Shown piece after piece: positions 1-10,509 of a stretch of 64,000 bases of DNA. A program made the position numbers and the translations under genes. The stretch is from Actinoplanes auranticolor (lineage in GTDB: Bacteria > Actinomycetota > Actinomycetes > Mycobacteriales > Micromonosporaceae). Where the stretch lies: assembly GCF_018332655.1 (NCBI RefSeq), contig NZ_BOQL01000005.1, positions 1 to 64,000 on the forward strand, read 5' to 3'. Position 1 is the stretch's first letter. Each line of letters opens with the position of its first letter. The notes below the pieces were generated by a model. It ran no database searches. It saw only the letters and a program-made list of their open reading frames with translations, and was not told where the DNA came from.

Positions 1-2
1 TG

Positions 3-875
3 CGCCCCAACCGCATCGTCGTCGGCGTCAAGTCCGAGTGGGCCAACGGCATGCTGTACGCCGCGCACAAGGGCGTCTTCGACCTGGCCGCCACCGAGGA
101 CCGCGAGGTCCCGCTGGTGGTGACCGACTTCGCCACCGCCGAGCTGGTCAAGGTGGCCGCGAACGCGTTCCTGGCCACCAAGATCAGCTTCATCAACGCC
201 ATGGCCGAGGTCTGCGAGGTCGCCGGCGGCGACGTCACCCAGCTGGCCCGGGCCATCGGCTACGACCCCCGCATCGGCAACCGCTTCCTGCAGGCCGGCG
301 TCGGCTTCGGCGGCGGCTGCCTGCCCAAGGACATCCGCGCCTTCCAGGCCCGCGCCCAGGAACTCGGCGCCGGCGAGGCCCTGCGCTTCCTGCACGAGGT
401 CGACCTGATCAACCAGCGCCGCCGCAGCAAGGTGCTGCAGCTCGCCGCCGAGCTGCTCGACCGCCGGTCCGGCCCGGCCGGCCCGGACCTGTCCGGCACC
501 CGGATCGCCGTGCTCGGCGCCGCCTTCAAGCCCAATTCCGACGACGTCCGCGACGCGCCGTCGCTGGCCGTCGCGGCCGCGCTGGCCAAGGCGGGCGCCG
601 ACGTCCGCGTCTACGACCCGCAGGGCATGGAGAACGCCCGCAGCGCCCAGCCGGCCCTGAACTACGAGAGCTCGATGGCCGACGCGGTCTCCGGCGCCGA
701 GTTGGTGTGCGTCCTCACCGAGTGGGCCGAGTTCCGCAACGCCGACCCGCACGTGCTCGGCGAACTGGTCGCCGCCAAGCGGGTCATCGACGGCCGGAAC
801 TGCCTGGACGCGGCGCTCTGGGCCCGCGCGGGCTGGGCGTACCGGGGCATGGGACGGCCCGCGCCGACCCCCTGA
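3..875 (+). CDS. ugd: UDP-glucose 6-dehydrogenase, C-terminal part
   Basis: Oxidises UDP-glucose to UDP-glucuronate with two NAD+, supplying precursors for cell-surface sugars. The window opens inside the gene, so the start codon and N-terminal Rossmann fold are missing and about 290 residues remain. The catalytic cysteine lies in the motif GFGGGCLPKD near position 303, matching the family pattern GFGGSCFPKD. The central helical domain precedes it and the C-terminal UDP-binding domain follows (RIAVLGAAFKPNSDDVRDAP). The stop is TGA at 873-875. A related UDP-mannose dehydrogenase is possible, but the active-site sequence favours UDP-glucose. Confidence 0.92.
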   Translation, partial: RPNRIVVGVKSEWANGMLYAAHKGVFDLAATEDREVPLVVTDFATAELVKVAANAFLATKISFINAMAEVCEVAGGDVTQLARAIGYDPRIGNRFLQAGVGFGGGCLPKDIRAFQARAQELGAGEALRFLHEVDLINQRRRSKVLQLAAELLDRRSGPAGPDLSGTRIAVLGAAFKPNSDDVRDAPSLAVAAALAKAGADVRVYDPQGMENARSAQPALNYESSMADAVSGAELVCVLTEWAEFRNADPHVLGELVAAKRVIDGRNCLDAALWARAGWAYRGMGRPAPTP

Positions 876-1041
876 GCCGACCCGCGGCGGAAAACCCAGG
901 CAAAAACGCTGCTGACACGTACCGAATGGGGTCGACGGCCGCGAACCTGTCGGGTTCGCGGCCGTTTCCATTGATCTCGACCTGCCTGAGACTGTTCTAA
1001 TGAGGTGTCGGTTGCTTCGGTAGACGGGTCGAGGAGGTGCC

Positions 1042-4000
1042 GTGGCGCAGGCTAAGGAGCCGGACGGCTACGACGAGGAGCTCGCCCGCATCGAGGCCTC
1101 GATCGCGGATCTCAAGATCCGTGACATGGCCGCCGCCAAGGAACGCACGCAGATCGCCAGCAAGATCCAGGCGGCGCAGTTCCAGCGCGACATCCTGGCC
1201 CACGCCAACCAGCAGAAGAAGCGCGCGGCGAAGCCCGCCCGCAAGGTGCGCCGCCGGCCGCCGACCGACGGGCCGCCGTCGTGGGCCGAGCCCGGCACTC
1301 CGTACACCGGCGCGCCCGGCGCGGCCACCGACGGCGTGACCACGCTGGTCGACGATCCGCCGCCCACCGAGACGCCGGCGCCTCCACCGCGCCGCCCCCG
1401 GGTCGCCCCGCTGCCGCCCGAGCCGGAGCCGCCGCACGGCCACGCGCCCGAGACGTCCTCGCAGTCGGTGCAGAACATCCTGCTCGCCCTGAGCGCGCTG
1501 GTGCTCGGCATCGCCGCCATCGTCTTCGCCGGTGCGGCCACCAACGCGGTGGGCCGCGCCATCATCCTGGCCATCTTCACCGTCATCGCGCTGGGCGTCG
1601 CGCCCGGTGTCTCCCGCCGCGGCCTCACCTCCACCGCCGAGACCCTGGCGGCCGTCGGCCTGGTGCTGCTGCCGATGACCCTGTTCGCGCTGCACGGCAG
1701 CAGTGCGCTCGGCGGCACCTCGGTGCCGGCCCCGGTCTTCCTCGGGGTGACGCTGCTGATCACCACCGTCGCCTCCTTCGGGTACGCCGGGATGACCCGT
1801 CTCGCCGCACCGCGCTACGCGACCGTGGTGGCGGTGCAGCCGGTGCCGCCGCTGCTGGCCTATCCGGTGGTCGAGAGCCCGGCCGGCTGGGCGCTGGCGC
1901 TGAGCGCCATCGCGCTGGTCGACCTGTTGCTGCTGACCACGGTGATCCGCGAGGGCCGGCTGCTGCCGCGCTGGCCGATCGGCCGTCCGGTCGCCGCCGA
2001 CCGGGAGAGCCTGGCCGAGGCCGACGCCCGGGACATCGGCGCGGCGGACTTCGCCGCCCGCGACGCCGAACCGGCGGATCCGTCCTCCTACGAGGCCGGC
2101 GCCCCAGCACGCCCGGAGTCGCTGCCGGAGGAGCCCGACCTGATCATCGACGGGCTCACCGGGCGGCGCCGCTGGAAGTGGTTGCCGACCCGGATCTTCC
2201 CCGGCCCGCGCCCGGCCGGTGCCCCGCCCGCCGGCTCCGTCCCGCTCGCCCCGCCGGCCACCCCGCCCTCGGCGGGCTGGCTGCGCGGCCTGACCTTCGG
2301 CCTGCTCTGCGTCGCGGCCGCGGGCGCTCTGCTGTACGCCGGCGCCGCGCTGCTCAGCGCGGATGCCGTGCCGGACGCGGTGCGTTCCGGGCTCATCCTG
2401 ATCCTGGCCGCCGTGACAGCGTCGGCCGCTGCCCAGCTCGTCGGCAAGCTCCTGGCCCGCAACATCGCCGACGGGGTGCTCGCCCTCGCGGTGATCGCGG
2501 CCTGCGCGCGCATCGCCGCCGTGGCCTCACCGGCCTGGACGCTGGCCGCTGCCGCGGCCGCCGTGGCGATCACCGGCGCCGTCGTCCGGATGGTGCCCGA
2601 CGAGGTCCGGCGCGGCCCGCAGTACGCCTCGGCCGGCGCGCTCACGCTCATCGGCCTGTTCGTCGCCGTGGACGCGCTGCGCGCGGCTTTCGCGCCGGTG
2701 CAGGCCGCCCGCCCGGTGTGGAACGCCGACACCGCCGCCTACGCGGGCCGCCTGGCCGATGCGGCGGGCCAGTCCGGCTGGCTGCTCGCCTTCAGCGCCC
2801 TGCTGCTGACCATCGCCGCCGCCCTCGCCCTGCCGGCCGAGTACCGCCACGAGGGCGCGGTGGCCGGCGTCGCGCTCACCGCCCTCGCGGTGCCCGCCTC
2901 GCTGGGTCTGCCCTGGTCGGAGGCGCCCTGGCCGCTGGTGCTGGCGGCCATCGGCCTCGGCGGGGCCGGCCTGCTCGCGCCGACCCGCCGGGTCGCCATC
3001 GCGCACATCGCGGCGGCCGGGATCGTGGGCCTGTTCGGCGCGGCCTCCGCCCTGAGCGCGTCGTGGCTCACCGCCGCAGTGCTGACCGCGCTGGCCGGCG
3101 CGGGCGTGATGGTCGCGGTCGCGGCCCGGCAGATTCCGGTACGCCTGTACGCGTGGCTCGTCGGTGACTGGGCCTCGGGGGCGGCTGCCCTGGCCATCCC
3201 GGGAGCGGTGGTGACGGCCGTGCTCGCCACCCGCGACCCCGGTGGCGGTCCCCCGGCCACCGAGAGCGTCACCGTGCCCGCGCTGGCCCTGGGTTTCCTC
3301 GCCGTGGCCGGCACGCTGACCTACGCCGCTGTCTTCCAGGTCGCCCGCCGCGAGATCAGCCTGCCGCTGACCGCCGGCGCCGGGGCAGGTGCGGTCGCCA
3401 TGGCGCTGGCCGCCCTGCTCTCGCCCGGTGCCACCGCCCCTGACATCTGGGTCGGCGCGCTGCTGCTGGCCGCCGCGCTCCTGCTGTTCTTCGCCAAGTC
3501 GCTGGACAACGGCCGGCGCGCCGACCGGATGATCGACGGGCCGGACATCGCCGCCGCCGCGGCCACCGTGGCCATCTGCGGCGCGCTCGCCCGGGTCGCC
3601 GCGCTCGCGTTCCCGCAGGCCCCCCTGGTCGTCGCCGCCTTCGTGGTGCTCATCGTGGCGTTCGGCGTCCGCGCCCTGCCGGAGGACTGGCGCCGCGGCC
3701 CGGTCCGGGGCGTCGCCGTGGCCGGCCTGGCCGTGGTGGCGATCGCCGGCTGGCAGGCCCTGGCCAGCGGCCTGCGCATCATCGCGGCGCCGGGCCCGAT
3801 CTGGGCCTCCGACGTCACCGCCTACTCGACGACCCCGCCGCAGGGCGCCTGGCAGGCACCGGTCGCGCTGCTGATCGCCGCGATCGCCGCGTCCGCCGCA
3901 CTGCCGCGCCCGGCCAAGTACGACGTCAGCTCGGTCTGTGTCGCGCTGGCCACGATCGGCGCGCCGGCCGCCTTCGGGCTGCCGTGGTGGTCCCCGCTGC

Positions 4001-6123
4001 TGATCGGCGGGGCGGTCACCCTGGCGTACGGGATCGCCGCCGTCGCCGCGACCGACCCGCGCGCCGCGATCGACCGGGCCGGCGTCGCCGCCGTGGTGGC
4101 CCTGCACGCGGCCGGGGCGGGCCTGGTCCGGCCCTGGTCCACCGCGATCGCCCTGGGCCTGATCATGATGACCGGCATCATCGTCGCCTGGTTGTCCCGG
4201 GCCGACGTGACGCCGCGCGCCTATCGCGAGTGGGCCGGCACAGCTGACGGCGACCAGGTGATCAACCTCGCTCTCGACGACACCGGCATGCCCCGGCACC
4301 GCGCCCAGATCGGCGGGGCCGCCACCGCCGCCGCGCTGCTGGCCGCGCCCGGCGTGCTCGCGGCGATGGCCGCGGAGAACGGCAACACCGCCCAGGTGGT
4401 GCTGACGGCCGCACTGGCCGGCTCCAGCCTCGCCCTGGCTCTGCTGGCGCTGGCCGGCCGCTGGATCCCGCAGTATCTGCCCTGGGCCACGGTCGGCCTG
4501 GTCGGCGGGGCCACGATCACCGCGCTCGCCTCGGTCCCCAGCGACTACCCCACGGCCCTGTACGCAGCCGCGGCAGCCCTGCTGGGCGTGGTCGCGGAGC
4601 TGCTGCGCGGAGCCATCCCGGCGCCGGGCCTCACCGTCGCCCCGAACCGCCACTGGGGCGAGGGCGGCTACGTACGCCCCCGCTGGACGGCGATCCGGCC
4701 GAGCGGGCTGACCGGTCGCTGGCTCGTCGACCCGGCGACCGGCGCGGTGGTGGTGGCGGCGCTGCCGACGATCCTGGCGCTGTTCTCCATCGCCCCGGCG
4801 CTGCGCGCTTCCCTGGTCGATCCGCTGCAGCAGCTCAGCGCCATCTGGGACGGTCCTGTCGCGGCCCTGTCCGACCCGGCGTCCGGCAATGTCGACGGCA
4901 CGAGCGTGCTCGCCACCGTACTGCTGACCATCGCGGCCGCGCTCGCGGCCCTGGGCTTCGGCGGCAAGCCGGCCGAGGCCGTCCCGGTGATCCTGCCCGG
5001 CCTGGCCATCACCCTGCTGATCGCCCCGATCGCCCTGGACGTGCGGTGGCCCGCGTCCACGACGGCCGCCCTGATCGTCTTCACCATCTCCATGCTGGGG
5101 CTGGCGCTGACCCCGCCGCCGATCGCGACGCGAGCCGCTCTGCTGCGCACGACGCGCAACATCGTCTTCGTGATCGGCCTGCTGGCCGGCGGTGCCGGCC
5201 TGGCCGGCAGCCTGGCCCAGCGGCAGATGACGCTGTTCACCGTGGGCATGGCCATCATCGTCGGCCTGATCGGCGCGATCGGTGGCCGCAGCCAGCACGC
5301 CCGCATCCTGGGCTGGGTGTTCGCCGCGGTGATGGGCCAGATGTTCGTGCTGACCGTGGCCCTGGTGGCCGGGCTGACCCCGCCGTGGGCGGCGTTCGGC
5401 GTGCTGGCGGTGGCCGCGGTGCTGCTGGTGCTGGAGGCCCTGCTGCCCCGCCTCGGCCTCCCCGAGTACCGCCGCGAGGCGACCACGGTGGAGTGGAGCG
5501 GCTACGCGTCGGCGCTGCTCGCGGGCGCCCTGGCCGTCAACTCACCGGCTCACCTGGCCGCCCTGCTGGCGGCCTGGGGCGCGGTGCTGGGCCTGACGGC
5601 GACCCGCCCGGGCCGCACCCCGAACCAGCGCCGCAACCTGTTCTGGCTGGCGGTCGGCTTCGAGATCGTCGGCATCTGGCTGTTCATCGCCATCGCGGAC
5701 GTGGCGCTGCCGGAGGCGTACACAATGCCGTTCGCCGCGCTGGCGCTGCTGGTGGGCGTGCTGGAGGCCCGCCAGCGCCCGGACCTGAGCAGCTGGGCGG
5801 CGTACGGCCCGGCCCTGCTGGCGGCCTTCGTCCCGACGATCGGCATCGTGATCGCCACGGAAGCGGGCGACCTGCGCGAGCTGCTGCTGTTGCTCGGCGC
5901 GGTGGCCACCCTGATCGTGGGCTCCCGCCTGCAACAGCAGGCCCCGGTGGTGGTGGGCGCGGCCGCCACGGCGATCGCGGCGATCCACTTCGCGACAACG
6001 CTGGTAGGCCCCTGGCTGGTCCTGGTCCCGGTGGGCGTGATCCTGCTCTTCCTGGGCGCCACGAACGAAAACCGCCGCCGTACCCAGGAACGCCTCCGCG
6101 GCGCCCTGGTCCGCATGCGCTGA
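1042..6123 (+). CDS. SCO7613 C-terminal-domain-type giant polytopic membrane protein
   Basis: A 1693-residue integral membrane protein of unknown function. Residues 1-60 look like a charged coiled coil. Residues 70-140 are rich in proline and alanine. Nearly all the rest is hydrophobic helices in repeated blocks, with short charged loops near residues 310-400. The block after SQSVQNILLALSALV resembles the actinobacterial family named for SCO7613, which is large, membrane-embedded and uncharacterised. The GTG start is chosen because GAGGAGG at 1031-1037 precedes it. The 166-bp gap from ugd suggests its own promoter. No catalytic motif was recognised. Confidence 0.82.
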   Translation: MAQAKEPDGYDEELARIEASIADLKIRDMAAAKERTQIASKIQAAQFQRDILAHANQQKKRAAKPARKVRRRPPTDGPPSWAEPGTPYTGAPGAATDGVTTLVDDPPPTETPAPPPRRPRVAPLPPEPEPPHGHAPETSSQSVQNILLALSALVLGIAAIVFAGAATNAVGRAIILAIFTVIALGVAPGVSRRGLTSTAETLAAVGLVLLPMTLFALHGSSALGGTSVPAPVFLGVTLLITTVASFGYAGMTRLAAPRYATVVAVQPVPPLLAYPVVESPAGWALALSAIALVDLLLLTTVIREGRLLPRWPIGRPVAADRESLAEADARDIGAADFAARDAEPADPSSYEAGAPARPESLPEEPDLIIDGLTGRRRWKWLPTRIFPGPRPAGAPPAGSVPLAPPATPPSAGWLRGLTFGLLCVAAAGALLYAGAALLSADAVPDAVRSGLILILAAVTASAAAQLVGKLLARNIADGVLALAVIAACARIAAVASPAWTLAAAAAAVAITGAVVRMVPDEVRRGPQYASAGALTLIGLFVAVDALRAAFAPVQAARPVWNADTAAYAGRLADAAGQSGWLLAFSALLLTIAAALALPAEYRHEGAVAGVALTALAVPASLGLPWSEAPWPLVLAAIGLGGAGLLAPTRRVAIAHIAAAGIVGLFGAASALSASWLTAAVLTALAGAGVMVAVAARQIPVRLYAWLVGDWASGAAALAIPGAVVTAVLATRDPGGGPPATESVTVPALALGFLAVAGTLTYAAVFQVARREISLPLTAGAGAGAVAMALAALLSPGATAPDIWVGALLLAAALLLFFAKSLDNGRRADRMIDGPDIAAAAATVAICGALARVAALAFPQAPLVVAAFVVLIVAFGVRALPEDWRRGPVRGVAVAGLAVVAIAGWQALASGLRIIAAPGPIWASDVTAYSTTPPQGAWQAPVALLIAAIAASAALPRPAKYDVSSVCVALATIGAPAAFGLPWWSPLLIGGAVTLAYGIAAVAATDPRAAIDRAGVAAVVALHAAGAGLVRPWSTAIALGLIMMTGIIVAWLSRADVTPRAYREWAGTADGDQVINLALDDTGMPRHRAQIGGAATAAALLAAPGVLAAMAAENGNTAQVVLTAALAGSSLALALLALAGRWIPQYLPWATVGLVGGATITALASVPSDYPTALYAAAAALLGVVAELLRGAIPAPGLTVAPNRHWGEGGYVRPRWTAIRPSGLTGRWLVDPATGAVVVAALPTILALFSIAPALRASLVDPLQQLSAIWDGPVAALSDPASGNVDGTSVLATVLLTIAAALAALGFGGKPAEAVPVILPGLAITLLIAPIALDVRWPASTTAALIVFTISMLGLALTPPPIATRAALLRTTRNIVFVIGLLAGGAGLAGSLAQRQMTLFTVGMAIIVGLIGAIGGRSQHARILGWVFAAVMGQMFVLTVALVAGLTPPWAAFGVLAVAAVLLVLEALLPRLGLPEYRREATTVEWSGYASALLAGALAVNSPAHLAALLAAWGAVLGLTATRPGRTPNQRRNLFWLAVGFEIVGIWLFIAIADVALPEAYTMPFAALALLVGVLEARQRPDLSSWAAYGPALLAAFVPTIGIVIATEAGDLRELLLLLGAVATLIVGSRLQQQAPVVVGAAATAIAAIHFATTLVGPWLVLVPVGVILLFLGATNENRRRTQERLRGALVRMR

Positions 6124-6135
6124 CGCAGCGATAAG

Positions 6136-6702
6136 ATGGCCGGCATGAGCGTCGAGGCATATGGCAGGCTGCCTGCCGTCGTCACGCTCGATGACCTGGC
6201 CGCTATGAACAACGCAGACCAGCACGGCCATCGGTTCGAACTCAGTCCCGAGGGGGCGTTGTCGGTCATGCCGCCGCCCGATTCTGAGCATGCCGCCATC
6301 GCCAGTCGCATATTCGCCTGGCTCATCCTTGCGGGGTGGCCTGCGGAGCAGCTTCTTCAAGCTGCCGGTATCCAGATCCCGGGGCAGGAGGGGGCCGGCG
6401 GCCGAATTCCCGATTTGACCATCTGGGCGTCGCCGCAGCCGCGCAGCGTCTGGTTGTCTGTCACCGACCTGTTGCTGGTGGTGGAGATCGTGTCTTCTGG
6501 GTCCGCCGCGATGGACCAGGCCATCAAGATCCACGAATATGCACAGGCCGGTATCCCGCGGTACTGGGTCATCGACCGCAACGCCGCACAGACGGCCACT
6601 CTGCACGTGCTCGGCGCCGACAAGATCTACGAAGTAGCCGCCAAAATGCCGCTTGCCGGGCTGCTCCAGACGGCACCGGCCGACCACAACATCGGCGGCT
6701 GA
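6136..6702 (+). CDS. Uma2 family (DUF820) restriction-endonuclease-fold protein
   Basis: A 188-residue protein of the Uma2/DUF820 family, which has a PD-(D/E)XK nuclease-like fold but mostly unproven activity. Visible family marks are the N-terminal LDDLAAMN segment, the GGRIPDLTIWAS strand carrying the expected acidic residue, and VVEIVSSGS followed by IKIHEYAQAGIPRYWVID. It starts 12 bases after the giant membrane protein and converges on purE with only 7 bases between them. ATG at 6145 is an alternative start. No clear ribosome binding site is seen. Codon use is slightly less GC-rich than in its neighbours. Confidence 0.85.
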   Translation: MAGMSVEAYGRLPAVVTLDDLAAMNNADQHGHRFELSPEGALSVMPPPDSEHAAIASRIFAWLILAGWPAEQLLQAAGIQIPGQEGAGGRIPDLTIWASPQPRSVWLSVTDLLLVVEIVSSGSAAMDQAIKIHEYAQAGIPRYWVIDRNAAQTATLHVLGADKIYEVAAKMPLAGLLQTAPADHNIGG

Positions 6703-6709
6703 CGGGCCC

Positions 6710-7207
6710 TCAGCCCAGCAGGCGAGCCCGAAGTGCTTCGTCCTTCTCGGCGACGACCTGCTCCAGGTTGGCCTGGAAGGCCCGCATGCGCTTCAGTAGC
6801 ACCGGGTCCGACGCGGCCAGGATGCGCACCGCCAGCAGGCCCGCGTTGCGCGCGCCGCCGATCGAGACCGTCGCCACCGGTACGCCCGCCGGCATCTGCA
6901 CGATCGACAGCAGCGAATCCATGCCGTCCAGGTACTTCAACGGCACCGGTACGCCGATCACCGGCAGCGGGGTCATCGACGCCACCATGCCGGGCAGGTG
7001 GGCCGCCCCGCCCGCGCCGGTGATGATGACCTTGAGGCCACGGTCGGCCGCTGAGGTGGCGTAGTCGACCATCTTCTGCACCGTACGGTGCGCCGACACG
7101 ACGCCGACCTCGAACGGCACTTCGAACTCGGCGAGGGCCAGCGCCGCCGCCTCCATCGTCGACCAGTCCGAGTCACTGCCCATGATCACGCCGACGACGG
7201 GTGTCAT
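6710..7207 (-). CDS. purE: 5-(carboxyamino)imidazole ribonucleotide mutase
   Basis: Converts N5-CAIR to CAIR in de novo purine synthesis, the step after PurK. The 165-residue length fits bacterial class I PurE. The N-terminal motif [11 protein letters not shown] and the later SAHRT and [11 protein letters not shown] segments are the conserved substrate-binding loops. Its ATG overlaps the purK stop by 4 bases, so the two are translationally coupled and co-transcribed on the minus strand. It ends 7 bases from the convergent Uma2 gene. Confidence 0.97.
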   Translation of the reverse strand: MTPVVGVIMGSDSDWSTMEAAALALAEFEVPFEVGVVSAHRTVQKMVDYATSAADRGLKVIITGAGGAAHLPGMVASMTPLPVIGVPVPLKYLDGMDSLLSIVQMPAGVPVATVSIGGARNAGLLAVRILAASDPVLLKRMRAFQANLEQVVAEKDEALRARLLG

Positions 7208-8367
7208 TCCTTGCCTTCCTGGAGCCAGCGGGCGGCGCGCACGGCCCGGGCGCGCACCGCGGTCATGTCGTCGCCGAGCACGGTGACGTGCCCGATCTTG
7301 CGGCCCGGCCGGACCTGCTTGCCGTAGAGGTGCACGCGGGCGCCCGGGTCGGCGGCGAACAGGTGGTGCAGGCGCTCGTCGATGGACATCCCGCCCGGCT
7401 CGCCGCCGAGCACATTGGCCATCACGACGGCCGGCGCGGTCAGCGAGGTCTCGCCCATCGGATAATCGAGCACGGCCCGCAGGTGCTGCTCGAACTGTGA
7501 GGTCCGCGCGCCCTCGATGGTCCAGTGCCCCGAGTTGTGCGGCCGCATGGCCAGCTCGTTGACGACGATGCCGGCCTCGGTCTCGAAGAGCTCGACGGCC
7601 AGCAGACCGACCACCCCGAGGGCGTTGGCCAGGTCGATGGCGAGCTGCTGGGCCTCGACGGCCAGCGCCTCGGACAGACCCGGCGCGGGCGCGAGCACCT
7701 CGACGCAGATGCCGTTCTGCTGCACGGTCTCAACAACCGGGTACGCGGCGACCTGCCCGAACGGCGACCGGGCAACCAGCGCGGCCAGCTCCCGGCGCAG
7801 CGGCACCCGTTCCTCGACGATCAGCGCAGTCCCGGTGGCGACCAGCTCCGCGGCGGCCCCGGGCCCGTCCAGCATCCAGACGCCGCGCCCGTCGTAACCG
7901 CCACGCACAGCCTTGGCCACCACCGGCCAGCCCTGGCCGGCGGCTTCCTGCTCGGCGGCGAAGGCGGTGATGTCCTCGACCGAGGTGACCGGACGCCATC
8001 GCGGCACCGGTGCACCCAGGGCGGACAGCCGCTCCCGCATCTGCTGCTTGTCCTGCGCGTACAGGATCGCGTCCGCGCCGGGGTAGATCTTGACGCCCTC
8101 GGCCGCGAGCGTGGCGATGTGCTCGGTCGGCACATGTTCATGATCGAACGTGACCGCGTCACATCCCTTGGCGAACTCCCGCAGCGCGGCCAGGTCGGTA
8201 TGCGTGCCGATCCGCACATCCGCGGCGACAAGGGCGGCGCTGTCGTCGGGCGACTCGGAGAGCACGCGCAACGACTGGCCGAGGGCGATCGCGGCCTGGT
8301 GGGTCATCCGGGCCAGCTGGCCACCGCCCACCATGCCGACTACGGGCAGACCGGTTCGGGTATCCAT
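7204..8367 (-). CDS. purK: 5-(carboxyamino)imidazole ribonucleotide synthase
   Basis: ATP-grasp enzyme that carboxylates AIR with bicarbonate and ATP to give N5-CAIR, the substrate of PurE. The 387-residue protein begins with the family signature [13 protein letters not shown]. It carries the ATP-grasp core ([14 protein letters not shown]) and the metal-binding stretch [19 protein letters not shown]. It is first in the purK-purE pair and overlaps purE by 4 bases. The 118 bp between it and the next upstream minus-strand gene presumably hold the promoter, although none is convincing by eye. Confidence 0.97.
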   Translation of the reverse strand: MDTRTGLPVVGMVGGGQLARMTHQAAIALGQSLRVLSESPDDSAALVAADVRIGTHTDLAALREFAKGCDAVTFDHEHVPTEHIATLAAEGVKIYPGADAILYAQDKQQMRERLSALGAPVPRWRPVTSVEDITAFAAEQEAAGQGWPVVAKAVRGGYDGRGVWMLDGPGAAAELVATGTALIVEERVPLRRELAALVARSPFGQVAAYPVVETVQQNGICVEVLAPAPGLSEALAVEAQQLAIDLANALGVVGLLAVELFETEAGIVVNELAMRPHNSGHWTIEGARTSQFEQHLRAVLDYPMGETSLTAPAVVMANVLGGEPGGMSIDERLHHLFAADPGARVHLYGKQVRPGRKIGHVTVLGDDMTAVRARAVRAARWLQEGKE

Positions 8368-8485
8368 CTCGCCGCCAGCCTAACGATCCCCGCCCCACCC
8401 CCACCAAGCGGCCCGAACCGACCCGCGCAGCCCGCGCCACCGAGCGCGGCAAGTCACACGGACCAGCCCGAACCGAGCCGACCCC

Positions 8486-10474
8486 TCAGGAGGATAGGCG
8501 GGCGACGAGGTCTTCGACCGCGGTCACCGGGCGGTCGCAGACGAAGCCCCGGCAGACGTACGCCGTCGGCTTGCCGTCGAGCAGCGGGCGGTCCGCCAGC
8601 AGCGGCACTCCCGGGCGGTCCGGTTCGCCGGCCACCACGACCGTTCCCGGCGGGGCGTGCCGGTGGGCCGCCGCCACCAGCGGGTCCCCCGCCGGGTCGG
8701 TGGTCGCGATCGCGATCTCGTACGGCCCGGCCAGCACCGCCTCCGCCACCGTCGCCGAATAGCCGGCGAACCGCGGGTGCCCGCCGATCAGCGGCCCCAC
8801 CGTCGCCAGCGCCGCGTCCGCCGCCTCCCGGTACCGGGTCTCACCGCTCAGCGCCGCGTAAGCCACCAACGCAGCACACAGCGCGGCCAGTCCCGACGGT
8901 GTCGCGTTGTCAGTCGGGTCCGCGGGCCGCGTGACCAGCCGTTCCGCGTCGTCGGCGGTGTCGTAGAAAGCGCCCTCGCCGGTCGGGAAGTGCTCGAGTG
9001 CCACGTCCAGCAGTGCGCCGGCCCGGGTCAGCCAGTCCCCGTCGCCGGTGAGCTGGTGGATCGCGCAGAACGCCTCGGCCACGCAGCCGTAGTCCTCCAG
9101 GACACCGGCCGGGTCGCCCACCACGCCGTCGCGGGACACCCGGCGGAGCCGGCCGTCCACGATGTGCCGGTCCGCCAGCACCCGGGCGAGTTCCACCGCC
9201 GCCGTGCCGTCCGTGCCGGTGAGCTGCGCGTACTCGGCCAGGGCGGTCACGGCCAGGCCGTTCCAGGAGGCCACGACCTTGTCGTCGCGGGCCGGCTGCG
9301 GGCGCTGGTTGCGGGCCGTGAGCAGGCGGGAGCGTACGTCGTGCCACCGCTCCACGAGCTCAGGCACCGCGGCCTCGATGTCGCGGGCCAGCACCAGCAC
9401 GCTGCTGCCGTGTTCGAACGTGCCCTTCGTCGTCACCCGGAACAGGTCCGCCGCCCAGGAACCGTCCTCGTCGCCCAGCGCTTCGATCAGCTGCGCCGGC
9501 GTCCACGCGTACGTCAGGCCCTCGGTCCCGTCGGTGTCCGCGTCCAGGGCCGACGCCAGGCCGCCGGCCGGGGTGCCCAGGTCGCGCAGCAGGAAGGCGG
9601 CCGTCTCGTCGGCGACGCGACGCGCGAAGTGGTCGCCGGTGAGCCGCCACAGCTGGGTGTAGACGCGCAGCAGCAGGGCGTTGTCGTACAGCATCTTCTC
9701 GAAGTGCGGCACGGTCCAGGTGTTGTCCACCGCGTAGCGGGCGAAGCCGCCGGCGAGCTGGTCGTAGATGCCACCCCGGGCCATCTGCTCCGCCGTGTGC
9801 CGGACGATCTCCAGGTCACCGGCCGAGCCCGTGCGCTGGTGGTGGCGCAGCAGGAACTGCAGGTTCATGTGCGGCGGGAACTTCGGGGCGCCGCCGAACC
9901 CGCCGTACGAGCCGTCGTGGTCCTTGGCCAGCAGGTCCGCCGCCGTGTCCAGCAGTTCCGCCGAGATCGGCGCGGTCGGGCCACCGATCAGCTGGGCGCC
10001 GCCGATGGCCTCGACCACCGCGGAGCCCTGGGTGACCACCGCGTCCCGCTGGTCGCGCCAGGCGGTGGTGACCGAGTCCAGCAGGCGGGTGAAGTTGGCC
10101 TTCGGGAAGTACGTGCCGCAGAAGAACGGCTCGCCGGCCGGGGTCGCGAAGACCGTCATCGGCCAGCCGCCCTGCCCGGTCATGGCCTGGGTGGCGGTCA
10201 TGTAGACGGCGTCGACGTCGGGCCGTTCCTCGCGGTCCACCTTGATCGCCACGAAGCCGTCGTTGACCAGCCGGGCGACCTGCTCGTCCTCGAAGGACTC
10301 GTGGGCCATCACGTGGCACCAGTGGCAGGCCGCGTAGCCGACCGAGATCAGGACCGGCACGTCGCGGCGGCGGGCCTCGGCGAAGGCCGCGTCGGACCAG
10401 GGCCACCAGTCGACGGGGTTGTCCTGGTGCTGCAGCAGGTAGGGCGAGGTCGCGCCGGCAAGACGGTTGGCCAT
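8486..10474 (-). CDS. DUF255/YyaL-type thioredoxin-domain protein (spermatogenesis-associated protein 20-like)
   Basis: A 662-residue cytoplasmic protein with an N-terminal thioredoxin-fold DUF255 domain and a C-terminal alpha/alpha toroid resembling N-acylglucosamine 2-epimerases. The redox motif CHWC sits at about residue 50 in [15 protein letters not shown], the family hallmark. The [12 protein letters not shown] segment opens the helical part. Family length is about 600-700 residues, so it is complete. The cellular role of the family is not established. It is transcribed toward purK and lies 35 bp downstream of the GGDEF/EAL gene, so co-transcription is possible. Confidence 0.9.
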   Translation of the reverse strand: MANRLAGATSPYLLQHQDNPVDWWPWSDAAFAEARRRDVPVLISVGYAACHWCHVMAHESFEDEQVARLVNDGFVAIKVDREERPDVDAVYMTATQAMTGQGGWPMTVFATPAGEPFFCGTYFPKANFTRLLDSVTTAWRDQRDAVVTQGSAVVEAIGGAQLIGGPTAPISAELLDTAADLLAKDHDGSYGGFGGAPKFPPHMNLQFLLRHHQRTGSAGDLEIVRHTAEQMARGGIYDQLAGGFARYAVDNTWTVPHFEKMLYDNALLLRVYTQLWRLTGDHFARRVADETAAFLLRDLGTPAGGLASALDADTDGTEGLTYAWTPAQLIEALGDEDGSWAADLFRVTTKGTFEHGSSVLVLARDIEAAVPELVERWHDVRSRLLTARNQRPQPARDDKVVASWNGLAVTALAEYAQLTGTDGTAAVELARVLADRHIVDGRLRRVSRDGVVGDPAGVLEDYGCVAEAFCAIHQLTGDGDWLTRAGALLDVALEHFPTGEGAFYDTADDAERLVTRPADPTDNATPSGLAALCAALVAYAALSGETRYREAADAALATVGPLIGGHPRFAGYSATVAEAVLAGPYEIAIATTDPAGDPLVAAAHRHAPPGTVVVAGEPDRPGVPLLADRPLLDGKPTAYVCRGFVCDRPVTAVEDLVARLSS

Positions 10475-10509
10475 GACCTCAACCTAGCCCGGACAGGCCG
10501 CCGTAAACC

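Noticed and set aside
2527..5298. A 923-codon open frame on the minus strand inside the giant membrane protein gene
   Set aside because: It is antisense to a well-supported gene, is built mainly of R, G, Q and D, and has no domain. High GC content creates such frames.
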